A DNA stretch of 33,430 nt from Planctomycetota bacterium (GCA_026692885.1 JAPLNJ010000591.1:1-33430); one strand, 5' to 3'. Positions 6,851-15,106 are shown, counted from the stretch's first letter. Program-made: numbers and translations. Notes: generated by a model not told the origin, from the sequence alone.

Positions 6851-9800
6851 ATGTCCGACGAGTTCGCCTACGACGTGTTCCTCAGCCATAGCGCGAAAGA
6901 CAAAGCGGTCGTGCGGCCGCTGGCGGAGCGGTTGCGGCAGGACGGGCTGACGGTGTGGTTCGATGAATGGGAGATCAAGCCTGGCGACAGCATCCCGGCG
7001 AAGATCGAGGCAGGTCTGGAGCACTCGCGCGTGCTGGTGCTCTGCATGTCGGCCCAGGCGTTCGGCTCGGACTGGGCGCAGTTGGAGGCCGGCACGTTCC
7101 GGTTTCGCGACCCGCTGAACAAGGAGCGTCGCTTCATTCCCCTGCGGCTCGACGACGCCCCCATCAAAGGCTCCCTGGCGCAATTCCTTTACATCAACTG
7201 GCGCCCGGCGGACCGCGAGCAGGAGTATGCGAAGCTCCTCGAAGCGTGTCGACCGGTGGCGGAGCCACCCGCTGCGGAAAGGCAGCGTGCGCGAGAACTG
7301 GCTGCCGAAAAGGTAATCCAGCTCGATTACAGGAACGCGAGTGTCAATGTCTACGTGTTCAGTCCAGACAGAACGCTCGCCCTCACAGGCGCAGATGACA
7401 AGACCGTCCGGCTTTGGAATGCAGAGACGGGGCGTTGCCTGTGCGTCTTTGAAGGTCACACCAGCGGCGTGAAGTGTCTGGCGTGGGGCGCTGATCGACG
7501 TCTTGTCCTCTCGGGTTCCAAAGACGGGACCGCCCGGTTGTGGGACGTGGCGACGGGACGTTGCCTGTGCGTTCTCGAAGGTCATAGAGGCTGGATCACG
7601 GGCCTGGCGTTAGGAGGTGATTACGACGGCGTTCTGACCGCCTCTTCGGACAATAACCTGCGGCTGTGGAATCTGCAGACGGGGCGTTGCCTGCGCGTTT
7701 TCGAAGGCCACACAATGAACGTATGGAGCGTGGCATGGAGCGCTGATAAACGTCTCGCCATCTCCGGTGCAAACGATGGTACTGTGCGGCTGTGGGACGT
7801 AAAGACGGGACGCTGTCTACGTGTCCTCGAAGGCCACACGGGCTGTGTCTGGAGGGTGGCTTGGAGCGTCGATCAGCGTCGCGCCATTTCCGTGTCTAAT
7901 GACACCACGGCACGATTCTGGGACGTGGAGACAGGGCGCTGCCTGTGCGTACTCAAGGGCCACACGTTGCCGGTTTGGAACGTGGCAGTAGGCAGCGATT
8001 GCCGCCGCATCCTGACCGGCTCACGCGACCATACCGTGCGGTTGTGGGACGTGGAGACAGGACGGTGCCTGCGCGTCCTCGAAGGCCAGACCACGCTAGA
8101 CGGAAGCCTAGGATGGAGTGCCGATCAACGCCGTGTCCTCTGCGGGGACAAGAACGGGGGCATCCACATGTGGGATCTGTCAGAGTTTGCGAGCGGGGGG
8201 CGATCTCTGGAAGTTCCCGCGCCGATCGCACCGGCCCAAGTCCAATATACAAACGCCAAAGTCCTCCTGGTCGGCGAGAGTGGCGTGGGCAAGACAGGGC
8301 TTTCCAAGCGGTTGGCTTTGGATGACTGGGAGCCGAGCGATTCGACGGTCGGCGCGTGGGCGACGCGGTGGAAGCTACCCGTGTCATCCGACGCGGGCGT
8401 CGAGCGGGAAATCTGGCTGTGGGATTTCGGCGGCCAAGCGGACCAGCGGTTGATCCACCAACTCTACATGGACGAAACCGCGCTGGCGGTGCTGGTCTTC
8501 GACGGCCAGAAGGAGGACCTCTTTGAGATGCTGGCCCAGTGGGACCGCGACCTTACTCGCGCCTCGCGCAAGGAGTTCGCCAAGCTGCTGGTCGCAGGCC
8601 GTGCGGATGCTGGTGGCCTGCGCGTCAGCCGAGGCGAGCTTGAAGCCTTCGCAAAGGAACACAAGTTCCTGCGATTCCTGGAAACCAGTGCGAAAACAGC
8701 CACTGGCTGCGGGGAACTCAAGCAAGCAATCCTCGACGGCATCAAATGGGACGAGATTCCCTGCCGCACTACGGAGTTGTTCTTCAAGCGGCTGAAGGAG
8801 GAGATCGTCCGCCTCAAGGACGAAGGTCGGGTGCTGATGCGATTCAATGAACTGCGCGAGACGCTGCAATTGCGGCTGACAAGTAGGACGGACACTCCTG
8901 TCCCTTCAGATCAAGAGACGGGCAAGAATTCCCGTCCTACGGGCGATCGTTTCACCGACGAGGAACTGCGAGCGGTGCTGACGCTGTTGGCGGGTCCCGG
9001 CGTGGTGTGGGTGTTGGAGTTTGGCAGTTGGGTGTTGCTGCAGCCGGAACGCATCAACGCCTACGCCCAGGCCGTAATCCAGACTCTGCAGGCGGATGAG
9101 TACCAACGCGGCTGCCTGCCGGAGGAGCAGGTCTTGAAGGGCGACCTCAAGTATCATTCTGCCATGCCGCGGCTGGAAGGCGACGAAGAACGATTCGTCC
9201 TGCTGGCCATGCACCAAAAGCTTGTGGAACGCGGTCTATGCCTGCGGCAGCCGACCGACAGGGGAAACCTGCTGATCTTCCCTAGTTACTTCCGCCGGAT
9301 TCGGCCGGAGCAGGTGAGCTTCCCCGCGGTGTTGGTGAGCTACCGGTTCACGGGGTTCCTGGACGAAATCTACGCCACGCTCGTAGTGCGACTGCATCAC
9401 ACCGGGCCATTCGAGCATGATCGGCTCTGGCGGTATGCAGCCGATTTCAAGACTAACCTTGGCAGGCAACTCGGCGTCAAGTTGACCCGGCGCGCTCCAG
9501 GCTTGGGCGAGTTGGAGGTGTATTTCGATCCAGCAGTTGCGATGGAAGAGAGGATCATCTTCAGCAAATACGTCCATGAGCACCTGTTACAGCATGCCCG
9601 GGATGTGGAACGATTGCGGCACTATGTCTGCCCGCATTGCGGCACGCCGGTTGGCAATCGCGAGGTGGCGATGAAGCGGCTAGACGCTTGGCTGTACGAC
9701 CGGCCCGCGAGCGAGGACATAGGAACCGAGTTGAAACTTAGGAAGGCCAAGGTGGAGCCGCCGACCATTCTCTGTGCGGAATGCGAGCGGCGAGTGCCAT

Positions 9801-10345
9801 TGTGGGATGGACTGGAGCAGTGCTTTGCGAGTCCCGAAATCCAGCAACGCGTGCGAGACCTCCAAACGGAATCTGCTATCGTGCTGGACAACGAGAGCAA
9901 GGAACGCGCGCTGGTGGGCGAGGTCATCTCCACCGTGGCACTGGCCGGACAAATCAGTCGCGAGAAGAATGTGAGCGACCAAGGCATTGACATGGAAATC
10001 GAGTTCAAGGACGATGCCAACGAGGCCACCGGCCAAATGTTGTTCCTGCAACTCAAATCGGGCGATTCCTACCTGCGCGAGCGCAAGAGCGACGGAGCGG
10101 AGATCTTCACGATCAAGAACGAGCGCCATGCCCGTTACTGGATGGCGCAGGCGTTCCCCCTGCTGTTGGTGATCCGGAATTCCGAAGGCGAAGTCCGCTG
10201 GATGGAAGTGCGCGATTGGCTGAAGCGGGCGAGCGACGGCGGCAAGAAGCCTGTCAAGCAGATCATCTTCGAGGGCGAGCGTTTCGACGTGATGAGCGTG
10301 CGCCGCTGGCGGGAGAGGGTGCTGGCCGCGAAGTCGCCGCAGTAA
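6851..10345 (+). CDS. TIR-WD40-ROCO GTPase-zinc ribbon-DUF4365 protein, putative NLR-like defence protein
   Basis: This 1164-residue protein starts at the ATG at 6851, seven bases after AAAAGGAAG; a GTG at 6845 is inside that site. Domains in order: TIR (7-118; DVFLSHSAKDK, with the putative NADase Glu79 in SDWAQLE), seven WD40 repeats (about 155-446; six copies of an ETGRCLxVxEGH core exactly 126 bases apart), a Roc/Ras-like GTPase (470-630; P-loop GESGVGKT 475-482, WDFGGQ 524-529, degenerate G4 AGRAD 582-586, ETSAKT 611-616), a COR-like region (about 640-900), a zinc ribbon (Cys927/930 and Cys975/978) and a C-terminal DUF4365 (about 1015-1130) with GID Asp1047 and QLK Lys1069, the PD-(D/E)xK-like pattern. 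Known: TIR domains cleave NAD or signal through nucleotides; ROCO proteins are GTP switches; DUF4365 is a nuclease-like fold. Inference: a single-gene abortive-infection sensor with TIR and nuclease effectors at opposite ends. It stands alone, with a terminator behind it. Confidence 0.85.
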   Translation: MSDEFAYDVFLSHSAKDKAVVRPLAERLRQDGLTVWFDEWEIKPGDSIPAKIEAGLEHSRVLVLCMSAQAFGSDWAQLEAGTFRFRDPLNKERRFIPLRLDDAPIKGSLAQFLYINWRPADREQEYAKLLEACRPVAEPPAAERQRARELAAEKVIQLDYRNASVNVYVFSPDRTLALTGADDKTVRLWNAETGRCLCVFEGHTSGVKCLAWGADRRLVLSGSKDGTARLWDVATGRCLCVLEGHRGWITGLALGGDYDGVLTASSDNNLRLWNLQTGRCLRVFEGHTMNVWSVAWSADKRLAISGANDGTVRLWDVKTGRCLRVLEGHTGCVWRVAWSVDQRRAISVSNDTTARFWDVETGRCLCVLKGHTLPVWNVAVGSDCRRILTGSRDHTVRLWDVETGRCLRVLEGQTTLDGSLGWSADQRRVLCGDKNGGIHMWDLSEFASGGRSLEVPAPIAPAQVQYTNAKVLLVGESGVGKTGLSKRLALDDWEPSDSTVGAWATRWKLPVSSDAGVEREIWLWDFGGQADQRLIHQLYMDETALAVLVFDGQKEDLFEMLAQWDRDLTRASRKEFAKLLVAGRADAGGLRVSRGELEAFAKEHKFLRFLETSAKTATGCGELKQAILDGIKWDEIPCRTTELFFKRLKEEIVRLKDEGRVLMRFNELRETLQLRLTSRTDTPVPSDQETGKNSRPTGDRFTDEELRAVLTLLAGPGVVWVLEFGSWVLLQPERINAYAQAVIQTLQADEYQRGCLPEEQVLKGDLKYHSAMPRLEGDEERFVLLAMHQKLVERGLCLRQPTDRGNLLIFPSYFRRIRPEQVSFPAVLVSYRFTGFLDEIYATLVVRLHHTGPFEHDRLWRYAADFKTNLGRQLGVKLTRRAPGLGELEVYFDPAVAMEERIIFSKYVHEHLLQHARDVERLRHYVCPHCGTPVGNREVAMKRLDAWLYDRPASEDIGTELKLRKAKVEPPTILCAECERRVPLWDGLEQCFASPEIQQRVRDLQTESAIVLDNESKERALVGEVISTVALAGQISREKNVSDQGIDMEIEFKDDANEATGQMLFLQLKSGDSYLRERKSDGAEIFTIKNERHARYWMAQAFPLLLVIRNSEGEVRWMEVRDWLKRASDGGKKPVKQIIFEGERFDVMSVRRWRERVLAAKSPQ
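8883..8940. repeat. Palindromic repeat embedded in the ROCO coding sequence
   Basis: GTAGGACGG (8883-8891) and CCGTCCTAC (8932-8940) are exact inverted arms that extend imperfectly inward (about 16 of 21 positions pair). The repeat reads through in frame as SRTDTPVPSDQETGKNSRPT, a hydrophilic linker between two segments of the COR-like region. GTAGGACGGACA-type palindromes are, from memory, frequent intergenic repeats in planctomycetes, so this is probably an insertion tolerated as a protein linker. Confidence 0.6.
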
Positions 10346-10369
10346 GCCTATTGTGGCCATCTTCGTAAG

Positions 10370-10425
10370 GCGGCTGAGCCGCAACCAAATTTGGAGTGCG
10401 GCGACTTGTCGCCGCTTTCTTTTTC
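10370..10425 (+). terminator. Terminator-like hairpins after the TIR-ROCO gene
   Basis: GCGGCTGAGCCGC (10370-10382) is followed by GCGGCGAC (10398-10405), a two-base loop and GTCGCCGC (10408-10415), then TTTCTTTTTC. The second hairpin plus T-rich tail fits an intrinsic terminator. The whole string also resembles a dispersed planctomycete palindrome, so it may serve both roles. Confidence 0.6.
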
Positions 10426-10429
10426 TGTC

Positions 10430-10775
10430 GACCTGGCCGCTCGTGACATCAAGGTTGCTTCGGGAACGCGGACGAGCCAGAAATCCAAAGCGGTGACAGG
10501 TCCCCGCACTCAAAAATACGCTCCCCATGACGGCAAATCTCGCGATAACTGATATAGGGACTCGAGACTGGAATTGAACGACCGCCAGCGGTCGCCGACG
10601 CACAAGCACACGCGAAGCCGGTCTGCCAAGTGGAGGGGCGCCTCCCACTTTGCTAAGATGCTGGCCGCTTGGAACCTGCGGGACATAGCTCGCGTCACCC
10701 GCCTTTGCTGCCGATCCGGTCGTACTCGCCAGGCACACGATCGATATCGTAGGCCAGGAAATGCGCGGAGCCGAT
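10430..10775. other. Gene-free stretch
   Basis: I see no gene. An imperfect palindrome AAGTGGAGG...CCTCCCACTT lies at about 10629-10651. A string ACTGGAATTGAAC at about 10567 resembles a tRNA T-loop complement but no cloverleaf can be built around it. Confidence 0.4.
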
Positions 10776-10795
10776 TCACCTGGAAGGAGATCTTC

Positions 10796-11678
10796 CTGCG
10801 CTCCTTCGCTCATACTGTGACTCCCTTGGTATTGATGCTCTGCGTGCTGGCCGCGGCCGCGTCGGCGGCCGGCTTTGTAAAGTGGAGCCCGGCAAACCAG
10901 GGACTCGAAACGGGCTCCGGTGCGGGCGTCACGGCGCTAACCAGCGGCGGTCCCAAGCCGAAGCTCAACGGCGGTTGGTGCGGTGGCGGCTGGAACTGGT
11001 ATGGCTGGTATCTACATGGCCGGCACGCCGAACGACCCGACGGTGATGGAGGCCCGCGTGCAGGAGACGCGAGTGATGTGGGATCCGACCTGGAAGGATC
11101 CGAGCTGGATGGGCAAGGAGACCGGCAAGGTGATTCAGTTGCTGCGGCTGATGCGGCGGTGGGTGGACGAGTGCTATCCGGGCCTGCAGTTGGCGATTGG
11201 CGTGTACAGCTTCAGCGGCGAGAAGGACGTCTCCGGCGGCGTGGCCCAGGCGGAGTTGCTGGGCGTGTTCGCTCGTGAGGGACTCGACTATGGCTGCTAC
11301 TGGTTCTTCCCGCAGGTGAACAGTTCGCCGTACTTCGCCTTCAAGATGTTCCGCAACCTAGATGGTGCCCACACGGCATTTGGGGACGTGTACTTGCCGA
11401 GCCAAATCAGCAAGCCGGACGACGTATCGGTGCATGCCGGGCGGGACCAGCGCACCGGGCGGCTGACTTTCGTCCTGGTGAACAAGCGGGGCGCGCAGGG
11501 GGCGATGGTGGATCTGCAACTCAGCCAGCCGCTGCCCTCGCAGACCTTGCGAGTCTACGAGTACGGCCTGGCGAACAAGCATGCCATCGGCCAATGGCCC
11601 GACCGCACCGTCCAAGGCACCAGCCTGCTGATCGACCTGCCGCCCATGACGATCTTGCGGTTCGACGTCGGGCAATGA
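10796..11678 (+). pseudogene. Glycoside hydrolase family 44 (GH44) remnant with signal-peptide stub
   Basis: AAGGAG (10784-10789) stands six bases before CTG (10796), where an ATG would be expected; the frame then encodes a signal peptide (RSFAHTVTPLVLMLCVLAAA) and about 50 residues of a mature N-terminus. Near 10941-10990 the sequence passes into another frame which encodes the end of a GH44 fold: RVQETRVMWDPTWKDPSWMG, LMRRWVDECYPGLQLAIGVY, VAQAELLGVFAREGLDYG, FAFKMFRNLDG and a terminal beta domain (LTFVLVNKRG). In GH44 endoglucanases the nucleophile sits in a TEYNW-type motif after the PG-x-x-x-A-I segment; here it reads GVYSF, so the Glu is missing. Most of the barrel including the acid/base is deleted. 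I read it as a dead gene formed by an internal deletion. Confidence 0.65.
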
Positions 11679-11790
11679 GCGCACGGAATCTGACAACGGA
11701 GTGCTTCGGCGAAAGGAGCAGCGCCAGACGGGCTGACCTTTTCACGGCGGTCGGGTAGAATTCACCGGAACGAAAGTGGAGGATGTTTCC

Positions 11791-12018
11791 ATGCTTAGAT
11801 CTGTCCGAGGAGTCTGTCGCGACGGTCGGGTGGAGTTGCTTGAACCCCCGCCCGAAGGCGCTGAGGGGCAGGTGATCGTCACGTTCCTCACATCCCAGCC
11901 GGTCAATCTGGCCGAACGCGGCATCGATGAGCGGCAAGCTGCGGATCTGCGTCAACGTCTGGCAGCATTCGCGGAGGATTGGGATCGGCCGGAGATGGAT
12001 GTGTACGATGACCTATAA
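11791..12018 (+). CDS. Antitoxin of a MazEF-type pair
   Basis: This 75-residue protein starts at the ATG at 11791, eight bases after GTGGAGG; an alternative GTG at 11776 lies inside that site. It begins with a beta-strand pattern (LRSVRGVCRDGRVELLEPPP) typical of small antitoxins with an N-terminal DNA-binding or beta module, and ends with an acidic, probably disordered tail (FAEDWDRPEMDVYDDL) suited to wrap the toxin. It overlaps the toxin start by 11 bases. The family is not recognised beyond this; the antitoxin role rests mainly on the linkage. Such antitoxins usually repress their own promoter, but I cannot point to an operator. Confidence 0.75.
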   Translation: MLRSVRGVCRDGRVELLEPPPEGAEGQVIVTFLTSQPVNLAERGIDERQAADLRQRLAAFAEDWDRPEMDVYDDL

Positions 12019-12364
12019 TCGCGGCGATGTTGTGCTCGTCCTCTTCCCTGACTCCAATCTACGCACCGCGAAGCGGCGGCCGGCGATGGTGGTTCAGAGA
12101 GACAGTCTGCAGACGGGTTTACCCCAGACGATCGTCGCCATGATCAGCAGCAACATGGCCCGTGCTGGACACCCCAGCCGCATCGCAGTACTGCAGGCTT
12201 CTTCGGAAAGCCACCGCATGGGGCTGCACACGGATTCGGTCATCATGACCGATAATCTTGCGACCGTTCTCGATACGGAAATCGACCGCACGATTGGGCA
12301 CTGTCAGGATATGCGACCGCTGGATGATGCGCTCCGTCATACCTTGGGACTATCACCCGGATGA
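12008..12364 (+). CDS. MazF/PemK-family endoribonuclease toxin
   Basis: The protein has 118 residues, the usual size for MazF. The ATG at 12008 lies inside the antitoxin gene. The N-terminal NRGDVVLVLFP strand, the RRPAMVVQRDS segment and TIVAMISS strand are the family signature, and the C-terminal half (DSVIMTDNLATVLDTEIDRT) matches the helix that closes the dimer. MazF toxins cut single-stranded RNA at short motifs and are held inactive by the antitoxin. All core segments are present, so it is probably functional. Confidence 0.9.
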   Translation: MTYNRGDVVLVLFPDSNLRTAKRRPAMVVQRDSLQTGLPQTIVAMISSNMARAGHPSRIAVLQASSESHRMGLHTDSVIMTDNLATVLDTEIDRTIGHCQDMRPLDDALRHTLGLSPG

Positions 12365-12380
12365 GCGCCGTCGACGTTGG

Positions 12381-12452
12381 TCACATGGTCGGTGACAACT
12401 CGTCATCCATTCCCGATACGGCTTGGGCTTCTTCCAGAGTGATGGTGGACAT
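12381..12452 (-). pseudogene. Stub of a Phd/VapB-like antitoxin gene
   Basis: From the ATG at 12452, preceded by GGAGGAG, the minus strand encodes STITLEEAQA and then runs through unrelated residues to a stop at 12381. STITLEEAQA is the usual start of Phd/YefM-type antitoxins, which continue with a conserved PGE-x-V segment that is missing here. The surviving 23 codons suggest a second toxin-antitoxin locus that has been deleted. Confidence 0.45.
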
Positions 12453-12625
12453 GGCAGCTCCTCCGCCGAACTCAACAGCTGGATCCGCGTGGGCCTGCAG
12501 GATGACTCGGCGGAACTCAAAACGCGACACAGCCAGGAGACTATCGGTGCGTCTCGCCTTTGTCCCCGTGCTGATCCTGGCCACATCCGTATACTCGGCG
12601 GCCGTCGCAGCGGAATTCGTCAGTC

Positions 12626-13321
12626 TCACTCCGTTGCCAGCAGGGCCCGGAATTCCTCGACGACATCTTTTCCCTGCTTTCTGTCGGGCGGCCGCGGGGG
12701 CGCATCCTCTTCATCGTCCTCTCCATAGACCTCCCAGACCGCAAACATCGCTCGGTAGTCGCCGTCGATCAGTTGCTGGCGAACTCGGTTTAGCAGATTG
12801 AGCAAGCCGTCCTCCGATTCGAAAGTGGCGCTGCCTGGCGCCTCATCCTCCTCAGATTCTTCGTCCGCCTCTTCGAAGTCATCCCCATCGTCCTCGTATC
12901 CGTCCTCGATCCTGTAGAGGGAGTCGGCATCAGCGTGGCAGTGGACGGCGACGGTCACGCGGCGGCCGTCGCACGAGACGGACACCCCCAGGTCATCCGT
13001 GCCGGAGAACGCATATGGCCGCAGGGCCTCCTGCTGCTTTTTCGGAGCGTCGAACGCCATCGCGAAGGTCCACCAGCCGTAGCTCTCGGAGTGCATCACG
13101 TCGTAGTACTCGCGCATCAGCTTCTCCCAGCCTCCGGGGATGTCGTAGCCTTCCGCGTGATAGATGAAACTCACCCGCCGACCCGTGGGGTTCGCTCGGC
13201 TCGACAACGCGGACACGGCGCGTCTGGCTTTCTCGCCGAGCGGTTTGTCCATGGCCAGGAACTCATAGGAAGTGGAACTGTGGTCGCAGGCGAATCCCTT
13301 GTGTACGGCAATGATCTTCAT
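12626..13321 (-). CDS. Uncharacterised protein of the family found beside SWIM zinc-finger genes
   Basis: This 231-residue protein starts at the ATG at 13321 with AGGAGGA upstream. Visible features: SYEFLAMDKPLGEKARRAVS followed by ALSSRANPTGRRVSF, YYDVMHSESYGWWTFAM, a strongly acidic stretch (about 145-165, DGYEDDGDDFEEADEESEED), and LLNRVRQQLIDGDYRAMFAVW near the C-terminus. The order drPL...SSRA...yfD...W...R.eLl.GD.Ra.y..W matches a family I remember next to SWIM zinc-finger proteins; function is unknown. It is the last gene of a three-gene operon, 24 bases after the radical SAM gene. Family recall is unverified. Confidence 0.65.
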   Translation of the reverse strand: MKIIAVHKGFACDHSSTSYEFLAMDKPLGEKARRAVSALSSRANPTGRRVSFIYHAEGYDIPGGWEKLMREYYDVMHSESYGWWTFAMAFDAPKKQQEALRPYAFSGTDDLGVSVSCDGRRVTVAVHCHADADSLYRIEDGYEDDGDDFEEADEESEEDEAPGSATFESEDGLLNLLNRVRQQLIDGDYRAMFAVWEVYGEDDEEDAPPRPPDRKQGKDVVEEFRALLATE

Positions 13322-13345
13322 CGTTTCCTCCTGTCGCGTGTTCGG

Positions 13346-15106
13346 TCACTCGTAATGCTCCAGTTCGCCGAGGTCATCCTCGAGTTGCCTGCGGAGCCAG
13401 CGCGGGTAATGATCGTCCATTTCGCCGCGCTCGTCTCCAATCCAGCCGGCAATTTCTTCCCGCGAGGCGAAGGGGACGCCGCCCGTTGTGCATCCAATCA
13501 TGTCTTGGATGTCTCCAATCACATCTTCCGTCGAGCCCTGATAGAGGTCGGACTGCTTGCGTCCGGTGCCTGAAACCAGAAAGTAGCCGAAGGCACGCAA
13601 CTCCGCGATCGCCCGCTTCTGGCCAACACCGTACCGCTGCATGTAGTCCCGGACAGAGATCGAACCGTGGCTGCGCAGGTATCGCTCCAGGTCCCAACGG
13701 CGGCCCGCTTTGCCCAACTGGTTCAACCGTGGTACGCGCGGCCCGGGGCACTCGGGTTCCTCGCCCCAGCCGTCGGCCGCAAAGACGCGACAGCCGCCGC
13801 AGTGGTCTCTGGCGGCGCAGAGGCCGCACGCCGTGGCTTGGAAGGCCACCTTGCTGCGGAAAAGCCGGTAACGCCGGAGAACCGGCGACTTGGCCCAGAA
13901 CTCCTCAATCGGGTCGCCAAGTAGGTTGCCGGCACAAAACCTGGGATGGACGAGTTGCGAGCAGGGGAAAGCCGAGCCGTCTGGTGCGAGCGCCAGGATG
14001 CGGTGGCCGGCGACGCACCCGCGAAGGCCTTGGGCGAGGGCCTCGGCCGCGCCCAGATGCCGCTGGAGAAAGCTCAGGGCGCAGTCCAGGCGCAGGGCGA
14101 TGTCGGGGTGCCGACGTAAGACTTCGGGCAACCGGCTCTCAAACTCCCGGAGCGATTTTGCCGGCAGCTTGGCGCGCCGCCATTCCGCCACGTCGGCCGG
14201 CGGCTTGTAACGCAGCAGGGTCACGCGTCTCAGCCCGGCCTGCTGGAGAAGGTCCAGCAACTTTTCGAAGTGCGGCAGCGTCTGCTGCGACAGGATGAGA
14301 TTGGCCCCGACGTGCAGCCCCGTCTGTCCTGCCGCGGTCGTCGTTTCCGCAAGGGCGGCCACTTCTACGGACGGATTGCCCAGCAGCCGATCGGCCTTCA
14401 CGCCGATCTGCAGTCCCGTGATCCCCTCGGCGAGTTCCTCGAGCCGAGCTGCGGGCACGCGATGCAATCCCGTCGTCACGTGCACCATGAGTCCCTGCCG
14501 CCGGGCCTCTCGCACGATCGCGGGCAACAGGGGGAATTCCAGCGGCTCGCCGCAGCCGATGGCCAACTCGAACACGCCCCAATTCGCCAAGATCTCCACA
14601 AGCCGCAACGACTCAGGAAGCGTCAGCCCGCCAGGAAACCCGTGTGCGTAGCGGCGGACATAGCACTCCGGACACTGGGACGTGCATTCATAGGTGACGG
14701 CCCAGTGCACGGTGACTGGCGCGGTTAAGTGCGGCCCCTGCGGCCAGCGTGCATCCGGACGCTGCGAGGCTTCAGACTCGGCCGTTTCCGCACCGGCGGC
14801 CCGCTGCATCTCTGCCTCGGAAGCCGGAGCGAGGATTGCCAAGTCCTCGAGTTGGCTGAGCAGCCGGTGGGCCTCTGCGAATTGGCCGGCGTCCTGCTTG
14901 CGGCCGCAGAGTTGCTGCACCAGAGCCTCCTCACCCTGGACGCCGCGCAGCCGAAGATAATCGAGGGCCGCGAACACTGGGCGATCGACGTCGACGGTGG
15001 TCCCGGTGCCGGCCTCGAACGCGATGCCGCCGAAGTGCTCGCGTCGCAGACGCACCCTATCGCCGAGGCGTAATAGCCGGCCTATAGCACCAAACGTTCT
15101 GCTCAT
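13346..15106 (-). CDS. PqqD-like/radical SAM/SPASM protein with C-terminal extension
   Basis: This 586-residue protein starts at ATG 15106, overlapping the stop of the upstream gene as ATGA. Residues 10-100 resemble a PqqD-like peptide-recognition domain. The radical SAM core has Cys141, Cys145 and Cys148 (CTSQCPEC) for the 4Fe-4S cluster and a GCGEP motif (184-188). A SPASM region follows with Cys364, 382, 391, 427, 430, 436, 439 and 453, enough for two auxiliary clusters. Residues 460-586 form an extension with a winged-helix look (DLERYLRSHGSISVRDYMQR, RAIAELRAFGYFLVSG) not usual in PqqE-type enzymes. Known: PqqD-rSAM-SPASM enzymes modify ribosomally made peptides or act in maturation of protein cofactors. 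No obvious short precursor peptide lies next to it; the upstream 146-residue protein may be the substrate or partner. Confidence 0.85.
   Translation of the reverse strand: MSRTFGAIGRLLRLGDRVRLRREHFGGIAFEAGTGTTVDVDRPVFAALDYLRLRGVQGEEALVQQLCGRKQDAGQFAEAHRLLSQLEDLAILAPASEAEMQRAAGAETAESEASQRPDARWPQGPHLTAPVTVHWAVTYECTSQCPECYVRRYAHGFPGGLTLPESLRLVEILANWGVFELAIGCGEPLEFPLLPAIVREARRQGLMVHVTTGLHRVPAARLEELAEGITGLQIGVKADRLLGNPSVEVAALAETTTAAGQTGLHVGANLILSQQTLPHFEKLLDLLQQAGLRRVTLLRYKPPADVAEWRRAKLPAKSLREFESRLPEVLRRHPDIALRLDCALSFLQRHLGAAEALAQGLRGCVAGHRILALAPDGSAFPCSQLVHPRFCAGNLLGDPIEEFWAKSPVLRRYRLFRSKVAFQATACGLCAARDHCGGCRVFAADGWGEEPECPGPRVPRLNQLGKAGRRWDLERYLRSHGSISVRDYMQRYGVGQKRAIAELRAFGYFLVSGTGRKQSDLYQGSTEDVIGDIQDMIGCTTGGVPFASREEIAGWIGDERGEMDDHYPRWLRRQLEDDLGELEHYE

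Noticed and set aside
7405..8190. CRISPR array or other DNA repeat array
   Set aside because: The 126-bp periodicity is explained by WD40 blades in one continuous frame.
10555..10640. tRNA gene
   Set aside because: ACTGGAATTGAAC resembles a T-arm complement but no acceptor or anticodon arm can be paired around it.
9680..10813. 377-codon minus-strand open frame
   Set aside because: Mostly antisense to the zinc ribbon and DUF4365 domains of the TIR-ROCO gene and without a ribosome binding site.
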